The translations under genes and the position numbers were made by a program. Of a DNA stretch of 53,540 bases, positions 18,054 through 26,414 are shown piece after piece. The first letter of the stretch is position 1. Every line of letters starts with the position of its first letter. Below the pieces are notes generated by a model, which saw only the letters and a program-made list of their open reading frames with translations, searched no databases and was not told the origin of the DNA. The stretch spans positions 1-53,540 of the forward strand of contig DYJZ01000003.1 of the NCBI GenBank assembly GCA_020722885.1, in the 5' to 3' direction. Origin of the DNA: Thermoanaerobaculum aquaticum. Lineage in GTDB: Bacteria; Acidobacteriota; UBA4820.

Positions 18054-19151
18054 TTATTCTCCCTTGAATATCCTTTTAAAAAAAGATTCCTTTTTTTCAG
18101 ACTTTTTCATCTCAAGTTCATAAAGTTTTTGCCATAGTTCTTTTTCTTCTTTTGAAATTTTGTGAGGAGTTAGCAGGTTCACTTCAACAAAAAGGTCTCC
18201 ATTTCTTCTTCCGTTTATAGATGGAAGACCCATTCCTTCAATTCTAAAAATTTTTCCATTTTGTGTATTTTCTGGTATTTTCACTTTTTTCTTTTTGCCT
18301 TCAAGTGTTGTTATCTCATATTCAGTACCCAAAACCGCTTCCGGAAGGGATATGTTTATTTTGCAAAGCAAATCGGACCCTTTTCTTTTAAAAATAGGAT
18401 GCTCTTTTACGAAAACTGCTATATACAAATCACCCCTTCTTCCGCCTCTCAGGCCCATCTCTCCCTGGCCGGAAACCTTAAGCATTGTTCCATTTTCAAC
18501 TCCTAAAGGTATTTTCACCTTGATTGTTTTTGTCCTGTGAATTTTCCCCGTTCCTTTACAGGAAGAACATTTTTCTTTTGCTATATATCCTTCACCAGCA
18601 CACTGAGGACAGGTTCTGGAAACCGAGAAAAAGCCCTGCTGGTAAAAAATGTTTCCTCTCCCTTCACAGGCAGGACACCTTATCTTTTTTCCCTCCCTGG
18701 CACCGCTTCCGGAACAATCCTCACATATTTCTTCTAAAGGTATCTCTATCTCTTTTTCTAATCCCTTATAAACATCTTCAAGTGTAATTTCAATATCATA
18801 CCTTAAATCCGATCCTTTTTGCGGACCTCTTCTTCTTGAACCCCCAAAAATGTCTCCGAAACCGAAGAAGCTTCCAAAAAGGTCAGAAAAATCGTCAAAA
18901 ATGTCTGAATCCCAATTGATTCCTCCATAATTTCCTACTTTACCGTAAGCATCATATTGTGCCTTTTTCTGGGGGTCCCCGAGCACAGAATATGCCTCTG
19001 ATGCCTTTTTGAACATTTCTTCAGCCTCTTTGTTTCCTGGATTTCTATCAGGATGATATTTTAAAGCCGCTTTTCTATAGGCGGCTTTTATCTCTTCCTG
19101 AGTTGCATCTCTTGAGACGCCAAGAATTTCGTAATAATTTTCTGTGCTCAT
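18054..19151 (-). CDS. dnaJ: Chaperone protein DnaJ
   Basis: DnaJ delivers unfolded clients to DnaK and stimulates its ATPase. The 365-residue protein has the J domain (residues 5-70) with the HPD motif in KYHPDRNPGN, a Gly/Phe-rich region (DDFSDLFGSFFGFGDIFGGS), four CxxCxGxG zinc repeats (CEDCSGSG, CPACEGRG, CPQCAGEG, CSSCKGTG) and the C-terminal client-binding domain. It is slightly short through a compact G/F region. Its start overlaps the dnaK stop by one base (TAATG type), the usual coupling in hrcA-grpE-dnaK-dnaJ operons. Confidence 0.96.
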   Translation of the reverse strand: MSTENYYEILGVSRDATQEEIKAAYRKAALKYHPDRNPGNKEAEEMFKKASEAYSVLGDPQKKAQYDAYGKVGNYGGINWDSDIFDDFSDLFGSFFGFGDIFGGSRRRGPQKGSDLRYDIEITLEDVYKGLEKEIEIPLEEICEDCSGSGAREGKKIRCPACEGRGNIFYQQGFFSVSRTCPQCAGEGYIAKEKCSSCKGTGKIHRTKTIKVKIPLGVENGTMLKVSGQGEMGLRGGRRGDLYIAVFVKEHPIFKRKGSDLLCKINISLPEAVLGTEYEITTLEGKKKKVKIPENTQNGKIFRIEGMGLPSINGRRNGDLFVEVNLLTPHKISKEEKELWQKLYELEMKKSEKKESFFKRIFKGE

Positions 19152-21025
19152 TATTTTTTCTTTTCTTCAGAAGGCTTTTGCTGGCTTTCTCCCGATCCAG
19201 ATTTTATTCCCATCTGAGCAAGAGGATCGTTCATTATGGTCTCGGTTATGACGTGTGAAATATCGCTTAATTCGTAAAATATTTCATTAAGGGTAGATCC
19301 GGAATCACTCAAAATTTCTCTACGAGCTTTTTTGATAGCCTCTTCTGCCTTTTTCTTGGTCTCTGCGTCAAGGATTGTTCCGAATTCAAAAAATGATTTT
19401 TCAATGCTTTCGACAAGTTTTTCAAGTTTCAACTTGAGTTTTTGGATCTCGACTATTCTTCTATCTTCGTCCTCTTTTGATTTTGCGTCTTCAATTATTC
19501 TTTGAATTTCGCTTTCACTGAGCCCTGATGAAGGATTGACAACTATTTTTTGCTCATTTCCTGTCATTAAGTCTTTTGCGTAAACAGAGACTATTCCGTT
19601 TGCATTTATATCAAATGTTACTTCTATCTGGGGAAGACCTTTTGGCGCAGGTGGTATGCCAACAAGCTCAAATTTTCCGAGAGAAATGTTTTCTGATGAG
19701 ATCTCTCTTTCACCTTGAAGAACATGAACTTCAACACTATCCTGGTTATCTGTAACGGTCGTAAATATTCTGCTCTTTTTTGTGGGAATTGCAGAACCCC
19801 TTTCAATGAGTTTGACAAATAGATTTCCTTTTGCCGCTACCCCGAGGCTAAGCGGGATTGAATCTAAAAGAACTATTTCTTTCACATCCCCCTTCAAAAT
19901 TCCTGCCTGAAGAGCAGCACCAAGTGCCACAACTTCATCCGGGTTTTTGTCTCTTCTTGGTTCTTTCTTAAAAATTTCTCTTACTGTCTCAATTACAAGC
20001 GGAGTTCTCGTTTGTCCTCCAACAAGAAGAACTTCGTCTATGTCCGAAACGCTTAATCCAGCAATTTTGAGGGCTTCAAAACAGGGTTCTTTCGTCCTTT
20101 CGACGGTTTCTCTTATTATATTTTCAAATTCAGCTCTCGTTAAAGTTGTCTGAAGGTGTTTTGGACCTGTCTGGTCTGCAGCAATGAAGGGAAGATTTAT
20201 TTCTACACTTTCTCTCACAGAGAGGTCACATTTTGCTCTCTCTGCTGCTTCTTTAAGTCTTTGCAAAGCCATCCTATCACCTGCCAGATTTATATTCGTA
20301 CTTTTCTCAAACCTTTGCATGAGTTCGCGCATAAGAGCCTGATCCATATCCTCGCCACCAAGATAGGTGTCTCCTGAAGTGGCTATAACTTCAAAAAGCC
20401 CTTCGCCGAGACGCATTATTGAAATATCAAATGTTCCTCCCCCCAGATCATAAACTGCAACTGTTTTTGTGTGAGTTTCATCAAGATTAAAAGCAAGACA
20501 GGCTGCCGTCGGCTCATTCAAAATCCTTAACACTTCAAGCCCTGCTATCCTTCCAGCATCTTTTGTTGCCTGCCTTTGTGGGTCTGAAAAGTAAGCAGGT
20601 ACGGTTATAACCGCCTCAGTAACTTCCTCTCCAAAAAACTCTTCAGCGCTTTTTTTAAGCTCAGAAAGGATAAAGGCAGATATTTCCTGAGAACTGAATT
20701 CGGCAGCTGAAGTCCTTATTCTTATATCTCCGTTAGGGGCTTCAACAAGAGTATAAGGAAGAACCTCTCTTGCTTTCTCCATTGTGGGATCTTTATACTT
20801 TTTTCCGATAAGTCTCTTTACAGCATAAATAGTGTTGGTGGGGTTCGTTACCGTCTGCCTTTTTGCAAGGTTTCCAACAAGCCTCTCCCCACTTTCCGTA
20901 AAAGCAACAATTGAAGGAAGAGTCCTTCCGCCCTCCCTCGTTGGAATTATTACAGGTTCGCCACCTTCAGTAAAACCCATACAACTGTTTGTCGTTCCGA
21001 GGTCAATTCCAATGACCCTTCCCAT
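19151..21025 (-). CDS. dnaK: Chaperone protein DnaK (Hsp70)
   Basis: This is an ATP-dependent chaperone of 624 residues. The actin-like ATPase domain starts MGRVIGIDLGTTNSCMGF, with VITVPAYFSDPQRQATKDAG, ILNEPTAACLAF, VYDLGGGTFDISI and VLLVGGQTRTP. The substrate-binding domain has PLSLGV and IEVTFDINANGIVSV. The C-terminal lid is present and ends in a Lys/Glu-rich tail; a C-terminal EEVD is not expected in bacteria. An AGGAG-type site precedes the start. It is the third gene of the operon, 23 bases after grpE. The C-terminus is a little shorter than in E. coli but otherwise ordinary. Confidence 0.97.
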   Translation of the reverse strand: MGRVIGIDLGTTNSCMGFTEGGEPVIIPTREGGRTLPSIVAFTESGERLVGNLAKRQTVTNPTNTIYAVKRLIGKKYKDPTMEKAREVLPYTLVEAPNGDIRIRTSAAEFSSQEISAFILSELKKSAEEFFGEEVTEAVITVPAYFSDPQRQATKDAGRIAGLEVLRILNEPTAACLAFNLDETHTKTVAVYDLGGGTFDISIMRLGEGLFEVIATSGDTYLGGEDMDQALMRELMQRFEKSTNINLAGDRMALQRLKEAAERAKCDLSVRESVEINLPFIAADQTGPKHLQTTLTRAEFENIIRETVERTKEPCFEALKIAGLSVSDIDEVLLVGGQTRTPLVIETVREIFKKEPRRDKNPDEVVALGAALQAGILKGDVKEIVLLDSIPLSLGVAAKGNLFVKLIERGSAIPTKKSRIFTTVTDNQDSVEVHVLQGEREISSENISLGKFELVGIPPAPKGLPQIEVTFDINANGIVSVYAKDLMTGNEQKIVVNPSSGLSESEIQRIIEDAKSKEDEDRRIVEIQKLKLKLEKLVESIEKSFFEFGTILDAETKKKAEEAIKKARREILSDSGSTLNEIFYELSDISHVITETIMNDPLAQMGIKSGSGESQQKPSEEKKK

Positions 21026-21048
21026 TTTTTATCTCTCCTGTTCTCCTC

Positions 21049-21648
21049 CTAAAGCTCTTTCTTGTTAATAAAAACCTTTGCAGGCCTTAAAAGACCATCT
21101 TTAAAAAGATACCCCTTTTGAACAATTTTTGCAACTGTTCCGTCCTCATATCCATCAACGTAATCAAAACCTATCGATTCATGAAAATTGGGATCAAACA
21201 AAATTCCGCACTCATTTATTTCTTTCAGCCCCAGTTGCTCAAGGGCAGACTTAAAATCTTTGAGAGAGAGTTGAATCCCTTCAAGCCAATTTGGATCAAC
21301 ATTCCCTGAAACCGTTGCAAAAGCTCTCTCAATGTTGTCAAGAAAAGGAAGAATCTGCCGTAAAATCTCCATCTGAGACCGCTTCTCTTTTTCATTCCAT
21401 TCTTTTAAAATCCGCTTCCTGTAATTTTCAAAGTCTGCCCTTAACCTAAGCATCCTTTCTTCCGTATTTTTAAGTTTTTCATCTATTTCAAGGCAGGGAT
21501 TGTCCTCTTTTTGAGATTTTTCTTCAATAATCTTTTCAGGAACTTCATTAACATTGTGAACTTCATCGTGTTCAACAAACTCTATGGTAATATCGTCTGT
21601 AGGGGTAAATTCTTTGTTCCTGGTGTCTTTGTCGTTTCCTTCGCCCAA
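21049..21648 (-). CDS. grpE: Nucleotide exchange factor GrpE
   Basis: GrpE releases ADP from DnaK. The 199-residue protein has an acidic disordered N-terminus (about 1-55), a long coiled coil (LKNTEERMLRLRADFENYRKRI) and the C-terminal beta domain with LEQLGLKEI, G.LFDPNFHESI and IVQKGYLFKDGLLRPAKVFI, all diagnostic. It lies two bases after the hrcA stop, so it is tightly coupled. Position and motifs make the call secure. Confidence 0.95.
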   Translation of the reverse strand: MGEGNDKDTRNKEFTPTDDITIEFVEHDEVHNVNEVPEKIIEEKSQKEDNPCLEIDEKLKNTEERMLRLRADFENYRKRILKEWNEKEKRSQMEILRQILPFLDNIERAFATVSGNVDPNWLEGIQLSLKDFKSALEQLGLKEINECGILFDPNFHESIGFDYVDGYEDGTVAKIVQKGYLFKDGLLRPAKVFINKKEL

Positions 21649-21650
21649 GT

Positions 21651-22727
21651 TTACTCTCCTTTGACCAGGGTGGAGTTAATTGACGCTTTTCCGAGGAAAA
21701 AAGCTGACATTGAAAGATTTTTTAAAGCCTCATCATACTTTATTGCCTTCCCTCCTATCATACCAATGACTCCCTTTCCTGAGACAGGATCACCGTATAA
21801 GACCGAAACAATAGCTAAAGGAAGATAGTTGATAAAATGATTAAGTTCAGAGCCAAAAACTATTACACTCTCCCTTCCTTTCCCCATAATCTCATCAATT
21901 AGCCCAAGAAGTTTCTCTTTTTTTTCAATTGTTTCAAGAAAGACTTTTAAAGAATATGAATCCCTCACTATTTCCGGTATTTCCGTGATCCATTCAATTC
22001 CACTTATAAAAATATCAATTTCCATAGGAATTTCAAGAAGGGCTGGTGAAACTAAAGTCATAGCATCAGCCACCAATTCGGTAACTTTTCTTCTCGCATT
22101 TACAATCTGGTTATGGAGATGAACTTTAATCTCCCTGAATGTCCATCCTCTATAATTTTGCGTAAGGTTGTCACCAAAATATCTCAATTTTTCATAACTG
22201 TAATTCTGTTTTGCATTTATTACTTTTTCGTAAAGGCGCCCACTTGTGGAAAGACAGAGAACTACAACCCTGCCGCCTGAAAGAGGATGAAGTTCAATAG
22301 ATTCAAGCCTTGCGTCAAGCATTGAAGGTGCTGTTGCAAAAGCCACAAGTCTGTGTTTTTTAGAAATGTCTTCAGCAAAAGTCCTTGCAAGTTCTTTTAT
22401 GTCAGTATTATCTTTTACATTTTTGCCTATGCTATTTTTTATTTCAATTACAGACAACTCATTTACAGCCGTTTCAGCAAAATATTTGTAAGAAAGGTCG
22501 GTAGGAACTCTTCCCGAAGATATATGTTCCTTTTTCAAATACCCTTTTTTCTCAAGTTTAAACAAAATTGACCTTATTGTTGAAGAAGAAAGTTTTTCAT
22601 TGTAAACATTATCGAAATATGATGAAGGCACAGGCTTTTTAGTATCAATATACCTTCTTACCAGCAAAATCAGAATGTTACTTTCTCTTTTTGTAAGGCT
22701 AATTCCTTCTAACTCTTTTGCTTCCAT
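21651..22727 (-). CDS. hrcA: Heat-inducible transcription repressor HrcA
   Basis: HrcA normally represses class I heat-shock operons by binding CIRCE elements and is kept active by GroEL. The 358-residue protein has an N-terminal winged-helix DNA-binding domain (residues 8-85: VPSSYFDNVYNEKLSSSTIRSILF, KKGYLKKEHISSGRVPTDLSYKYF), a GAF-like middle and the C-terminal GVIGMIGGKAIKYDEAL. It starts the hrcA-grpE-dnaK-dnaJ operon. I see no TTAGCACTC-N9-GAGTGCTAA inverted repeat in the 122 bases upstream, so autoregulation through a standard CIRCE is not supported. No clear ribosome binding site precedes the ATG; see the promoter entry. Confidence 0.93.
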   Translation of the reverse strand: MEAKELEGISLTKRESNILILLVRRYIDTKKPVPSSYFDNVYNEKLSSSTIRSILFKLEKKGYLKKEHISSGRVPTDLSYKYFAETAVNELSVIEIKNSIGKNVKDNTDIKELARTFAEDISKKHRLVAFATAPSMLDARLESIELHPLSGGRVVVLCLSTSGRLYEKVINAKQNYSYEKLRYFGDNLTQNYRGWTFREIKVHLHNQIVNARRKVTELVADAMTLVSPALLEIPMEIDIFISGIEWITEIPEIVRDSYSLKVFLETIEKKEKLLGLIDEIMGKGRESVIVFGSELNHFINYLPLAIVSVLYGDPVSGKGVIGMIGGKAIKYDEALKNLSMSAFFLGKASINSTLVKGE

Positions 22728-22733
22728 TTAATT

Positions 22734-22762
22734 AGACTACCATTTTTTTATAAAGTCGTCAA
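22734..22762 (-). promoter_or_regulatory. Candidate sigma-70 promoter for hrcA operon
   Basis: On the minus strand TTGACG (22762-22757), a 17-base spacer and TAGTCT (22739-22734) precede the hrcA ATG by only six bases. That would make a nearly leaderless transcript, in agreement with the missing ribosome binding site. The -10 match is weak, so this is only a candidate. No CIRCE is seen around it. Confidence 0.3.
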
Positions 22763-22849
22763 TACCGGTTTCCATCCAATTCTTGCTTTTTTATTATTTA
22801 ACTTATTACCTGATGTATTACGCAGACTTGCCTTAAAAAATTGTACATT

Positions 22850-23359
22850 TTACACTCTCTTCATCCTGTAAATTTCCTCTTTCCTGTTCCCATTTTCAGA
22901 ATGAACCACTGTTATTTCAAGAAGATCTTTTGTTAGAAGTTTATAAGTGATTGTTTCATTTTGTTTATCTTCTTTACCAGCAAAAAGCGCACTCTTTTTG
23001 TCATATTCCTTGAGTATATAAATAGCAGTTTTATCTTTTTCTTCTAAAGCAAGTTTAATTCCATTGGTGAAATGACGTGTCCTCATTACCGTTTCTTCAC
23101 CTTCTTGTCCTATTAGCCTGACTTCGATCAGGGAACCAGAATTGGAAATTTCCCGACACATAGCCATCATTTCTCCACCGAGAAAACTAAAGTGCTCCTC
23201 TCGCAATTTATCTCCATAAGCCTTTACCCACTTGCCTTCAAGCCAGGATATTTTCTGGATAGGTTTTTCCTCGATAACTTTCTGTTCCATAGCGCTAATA
23301 ACAAAAAAGAAAACAAAAATCAGCAAAAAACAAAGTGTAGAAATTGAAATTCTTTTCAT
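22850..23359 (-). CDS. Secreted DUF6265-like protein
   Basis: This is a 169-residue protein with an N-terminal signal peptide (about residues 1-22). The mature part is probably a small beta-barrel. ISWLEGKWV, followed by REEHFSFLGGEMMAMCREI and ending LLEITVVHSENGNRKEEIYRMKRV, matches the pattern of DUF6265, lipocalin-like exported proteins of unknown role. It lies 13 bases downstream of the alcohol dehydrogenase gene and ends the nrdR-hsp20-adh transcript; hrcA begins 123 bases further on. Nothing identifies a substrate. Confidence 0.7.
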   Translation of the reverse strand: MKRISISTLCFLLIFVFFFVISAMEQKVIEEKPIQKISWLEGKWVKAYGDKLREEHFSFLGGEMMAMCREISNSGSLIEVRLIGQEGEETVMRTRHFTNGIKLALEEKDKTAIYILKEYDKKSALFAGKEDKQNETITYKLLTKDLLEITVVHSENGNRKEEIYRMKRV

Positions 23360-23372
23360 ATCCCCTCCATTT

Positions 23373-24404
23373 TTAATTTAAAATTAAAACTTTTGCACCT
23401 CTAATTTTTTTCTCTTTTATTTCTAAAAGCGCCTTCTTTGCATTTTCAAAAGAATAAATCTCTACTTCAGGTCTGATACCGTGTTTAAAAGCAAGCGAGA
23501 GAAATTCTTCAACATCCTTTCTTGTAACATTTGCAACGGTCTTTATCTCTTTTTCAAGCCAGAGATGGGAAGCATAATCAAGATTTAAAAGTTCTTCCTT
23601 GTCAATTTCCTCTTTTCTGATTGCATTTATAACCACTCTTCCACCACTTTCCAGATTTAATAAAGAAGAAATTATTGGTTTAAAGACGGGGGTAGTATCA
23701 ATTATTGCCTTCAGTTTTTGAGGGGATTCATCTCCTCCTATATCCCCTGCCCAGTTTGCTCCAAGTTCTAAGGCAAAGTTTCTCTCTGCCTTGCTTCTTG
23801 CAAAGACAAAAATAGGTGTATCGGGAAAAAGAATTTTTGTGATTTTTAAAACAATATGTGCTGAAGCACCAAAACCTGCAAAACCGAGCGGCTCCCCATT
23901 TTTTATTTTCGTTAGAATGAGAGAGCGATATCCTACAGCTCCCGCACAAAGCAATGGGGCAACATACTCGTCTTCAAACCCATCATTTATATTGTATGCA
24001 AAATCTGCTTTCGCCACAGTGTATTGGGCATAGCCGCCATTTATATCTCTCCCTGTTGCTTGAAAATCATTACAGAGATTTTCAAATCCGCTTTTGCAAT
24101 AACGACATTTCTGGCAGGCTGAACCTATCCAGGCAACCGCTGCTCTGTCTCCTATTTTGAATTTCGACACTTCTTTCCCGACATCTTCCACAACTCCCAC
24201 AATCTGATGGCCAGGTATAACAGGAAATGTGGCAGGAGGAGTTCTTCCTTCTATTTCGTCCAATTCAGTGTGACAGATGCCCGAAGCCTTTATTTTTATC
24301 AGAATTTCGTCCTCTTTTATTTTTGGGATATCAACCGTGCCCAATTCAAGAATTTCGTCATTTTCAACAATATTTCCACATCTTTTTAACAACCACGCCT
24401 GCAT
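23373..24404 (-). CDS. Zinc-dependent alcohol dehydrogenase
   Basis: This is a medium-chain dehydrogenase of 343 residues that oxidises alcohols or reduces aldehydes with NAD(P). Catalytic-zinc ligands are in ASGICHTELDEIEGR and FPVIPGHQIVGVV. The structural-zinc lobe is GSACQKCRYCKSGFENLC, with four cysteines. The Rossmann loop GFGASAHIVLKI follows YVAPLLCAGAVGYRSL, as in AdhP/AdhA-type enzymes. NGGYAQYTVA is also typical. It sits between the small heat-shock gene and the DUF6265 gene on the minus strand. Substrate cannot be told from sequence; a role in fermentative ethanol/aldehyde metabolism is plausible. Confidence 0.88.
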   Translation of the reverse strand: MQAWLLKRCGNIVENDEILELGTVDIPKIKEDEILIKIKASGICHTELDEIEGRTPPATFPVIPGHQIVGVVEDVGKEVSKFKIGDRAAVAWIGSACQKCRYCKSGFENLCNDFQATGRDINGGYAQYTVAKADFAYNINDGFEDEYVAPLLCAGAVGYRSLILTKIKNGEPLGFAGFGASAHIVLKITKILFPDTPIFVFARSKAERNFALELGANWAGDIGGDESPQKLKAIIDTTPVFKPIISSLLNLESGGRVVINAIRKEEIDKEELLNLDYASHLWLEKEIKTVANVTRKDVEEFLSLAFKHGIRPEVEIYSFENAKKALLEIKEKKIRGAKVLILN

Positions 24405-24454
24405 TTTTCTTACCCTGTAACATTTAAAAAAATCGAATTAATAAAAATTCCATA

Positions 24455-24907
24455 TTATTTTTTTGTTTCTTTTAGAATTTCAATTGAATGAGGAGTACCC
24501 CTTCTATCTTTTACTTTCGGGAATTCTATTCTTAGAACTCCTTTGGCAAAAGTGGCACTCCCCTTGTGAGTATTTATGGCTGCATCGATTTCAATCGTTC
24601 TTTTAAATTTTCCCCTCGATCTTTCAAGAAGGTGATAGCGAGAAGATTTCCTTTTTTTACTGTTTCTTAGCCCCTCAACAAGAATATGGGAACCAGAAGC
24701 GATGAGTCTAAGACTGTCAGGCTCACAACCAGGCAGATCAATTTCAATAATGACAGATTCGGGTGTTTCAAAAGCATCGTACAGTGGGGCGTATTCAATT
24801 TCAAAAGTGGAATCTTCAGATTGAAGACCCTCAAGCATCTCAAAAATTCTGTTCATTTCCGATTGGAGTCTCATAAGTTCAAGAACAGAAGTGAATGCTT
24901 TTCTCAT
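24455..24907 (-). CDS. Small heat-shock protein (Hsp20/alpha-crystallin)
   Basis: This is a 150-residue holdase-type chaperone. The alpha-crystallin domain (about residues 40-140) includes APLYDAFETPESVIIEIDLPG, LRLIASGSHILVEGLR, YHLLERSRGKFKRTIEID and FAKGVLRIEFPK. The N-terminal arm is short and the C-terminal I-x-I-like SIEIL is present. The start overlaps the nrdR stop by four bases, so translation is coupled. Its place just upstream of the hrcA operon groups stress genes together. Confidence 0.9.
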   Translation of the reverse strand: MRKAFTSVLELMRLQSEMNRIFEMLEGLQSEDSTFEIEYAPLYDAFETPESVIIEIDLPGCEPDSLRLIASGSHILVEGLRNSKKRKSSRYHLLERSRGKFKRTIEIDAAINTHKGSATFAKGVLRIEFPKVKDRRGTPHSIEILKETKK

Positions 24908-25380
24908 ACGGAATCAGCGCCCTTCTTTTCTTTTGAGGTCAGTTTTTTAACTTCCTCAATAAATTCGCTAATGTCGCCAAATCTTCTATAAACGCTTGCA
25001 AAACGAACATAGGCAACCTGATCCATTTCCTTCAATCTGTCCATTATTACATTTCCTATTTCACTTGTTGGTATCTCCCTGTCCGGGGAATTTTGAATTA
25101 ATCCTTCTATCTCATCGGCAATTTCTTCAAGTTTTATTGCAGATACAGGCCTTTTCTGGCATGCCTTGTAAAGCCCCTCAAGAAGTTTCTCTCTGGCAAA
25201 CTTTTCTCTCCTGCCATCTCTTTTAATTACCTGAAAAGGAATGGTGTCAATCCTTTCATAAGTTGTGAACCTTCGGTGACACTTCAGACATTCTCTTCTT
25301 CTTCTTACAACATTTCCCTGAATTGATTCTCTTGAATCAACAACTTTGTCTTCAAGATTTCCACAAAATGGACAGAGCAA
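24904..25380 (-). CDS. nrdR: Transcriptional repressor NrdR
   Basis: NrdR senses ATP/dATP and represses ribonucleotide reductase genes. The 158-residue protein has the N-terminal zinc ribbon (MLCPFCG ... ECLKCHRRF, four cysteines at 3, 6, 31 and 34), VVDSR and RRRRECLKC, and an ATP-cone domain (about 47-138: VIKRDGRREKFAREKLLEGL, DREIPTSEIGNVIMDRLKEMDQVAYVRFASVYR). No ribonucleotide reductase gene is in the window, and I see no clear NrdR-box pair nearby. It leads the minus-strand stress gene set and overlaps hsp20. Confidence 0.95.
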   Translation of the reverse strand: MLCPFCGNLEDKVVDSRESIQGNVVRRRRECLKCHRRFTTYERIDTIPFQVIKRDGRREKFAREKLLEGLYKACQKRPVSAIKLEEIADEIEGLIQNSPDREIPTSEIGNVIMDRLKEMDQVAYVRFASVYRRFGDISEFIEEVKKLTSKEKKGADSV

Positions 25381-25435
25381 GTTTCACCTCCCAGACTAAA
25401 GTTTACAACAAGAGAGAAAAAATAACAATTGCCTG

Positions 25436-25610
25436 TAAAGTCCCCTAACATACTGGACTTTAAGGGGTGAAACCATGAGGAGCTACAATGCCACTGCGAT
25501 CCCTTTTTTAACCTGTCATTGCATGTGCTCCACCTCCTGCGTCATTGCGAGCAGACGTAACCAGTCATTGCGAGCCTTCTCTAAAATTGTCTTTGCGAGC
25601 CCTTCTTCTT
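25436..25610 (+). repeat. Intergenic repeat units and a perfect inverted repeat
   Basis: The gap between nrdR and the kinase gene (25381-25691) holds TAAAGTCC (25436-25443) and its exact complement GGACTTTA (25455-25462), a potential hairpin with an 11-base loop. It then holds three short copies of the dispersed unit (CTGTCATTGCATGTGCTCC, GCGTCATTGCGAGCAG, CAGTCATTGCGAGCC). No gene is seen. These copies lack the long flanks found elsewhere. Confidence 0.6.
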
Positions 25611-25691
25611 TTTTATATTTCTTTAAGGAATAAAAATTATTATTGCTTTTGAAAAATTTTTATTAGATAATAGTTTTTGAGGTTTATGATT

Positions 25692-26339
25692 ATGTCTGTG
25701 AATGATCTTAAATTCAAGCATATTGCAGTTGAGGGGCCTGTTGGCGTTGGTAAAACAACTCTTGCAAGGCTTATTGCCAGAAAGACTGACTCCAGTCTTC
25801 TTGAAGAGGAGTCCATAAACCCATTTTTAAAAGATTTTTATCAGGGAAAAAGGGGAGCAGCATTTCAGTGTCAACTTTATTTTCTTTTGATGCGTCATCA
25901 GCAGATGTCTTCAATAATTCAGCCGTCACTTTTTGAAAAAGCCATAATTTCAGATTACATTGCCGAAAAAGAGATTATTTTTGCCCAACTTACCCTTGAT
26001 GAAAAAGAACTTTTCATTCACAGAAAACTTTACAATCTCTTGCTTGCTCCTTTACCTCGTCCACAGGCTGTGATTTATCTTCAGGCGACTACAGATGCCC
26101 TGAAAAAAAGAATTAAAAAGAGAAACAGGGAAACTGAAAGGAATATCTCGGATGACTACATTGAAAAACTCAATGAGGCTTACAACTACTTTTTCTTCCA
26201 CTACAAACAGACTCCTTTGCTCATAGTCAATGTCAATGATGTTGATTTTGAGAAAAAGCCTGACGAGTTAAATAGACTTATATCAATGATAAATTCTCTT
26301 GAGTATGGTGTTATGCTTTATAATCCTCTTGCATCCTGA
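25692..26339 (+). CDS. Deoxynucleoside kinase (dGK/dAK/dCK family)
   Basis: This is a P-loop kinase that phosphorylates deoxynucleosides for salvage. The protein of about 215 residues shows AVEGPVGVGKTTLARL (Walker A), FQCQLYFLLMRHQQM, a DYI motif in IISDYIAEKEIIFA in place of the usual DR(S/Y), and the lid RIKKRNRETERNISDDYIEKLNEAYNYFF with the arginines that contact phosphate. GAGG lies nine bases before the ATG at 25692; ATG 25686 and TTG 25677 are possible alternatives. It resembles Bacillus-type deoxyguanosine/deoxyadenosine kinases. It is transcribed toward the panBCD cluster with a 75-bp gap. Base specificity is not determined. Confidence 0.85.
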   Translation: MSVNDLKFKHIAVEGPVGVGKTTLARLIARKTDSSLLEEESINPFLKDFYQGKRGAAFQCQLYFLLMRHQQMSSIIQPSLFEKAIISDYIAEKEIIFAQLTLDEKELFIHRKLYNLLLAPLPRPQAVIYLQATTDALKKRIKKRNRETERNISDDYIEKLNEAYNYFFFHYKQTPLLIVNVNDVDFEKKPDELNRLISMINSLEYGVMLYNPLAS

Positions 26340-26414
26340 AGGGAGCGGGAAGGAATGAAAGATTTTTTTAATTATTCTTCCCTCGACTTGAAATAGAGCG
26401 GGGAGAAGGGGGAA

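Noticed and set aside
18261-18787. Plus-strand frames antisense to dnaJ
   Set aside because: They mirror the zinc-repeat and G/F coding sequence of dnaJ; dnaJ is unambiguous on the other strand.
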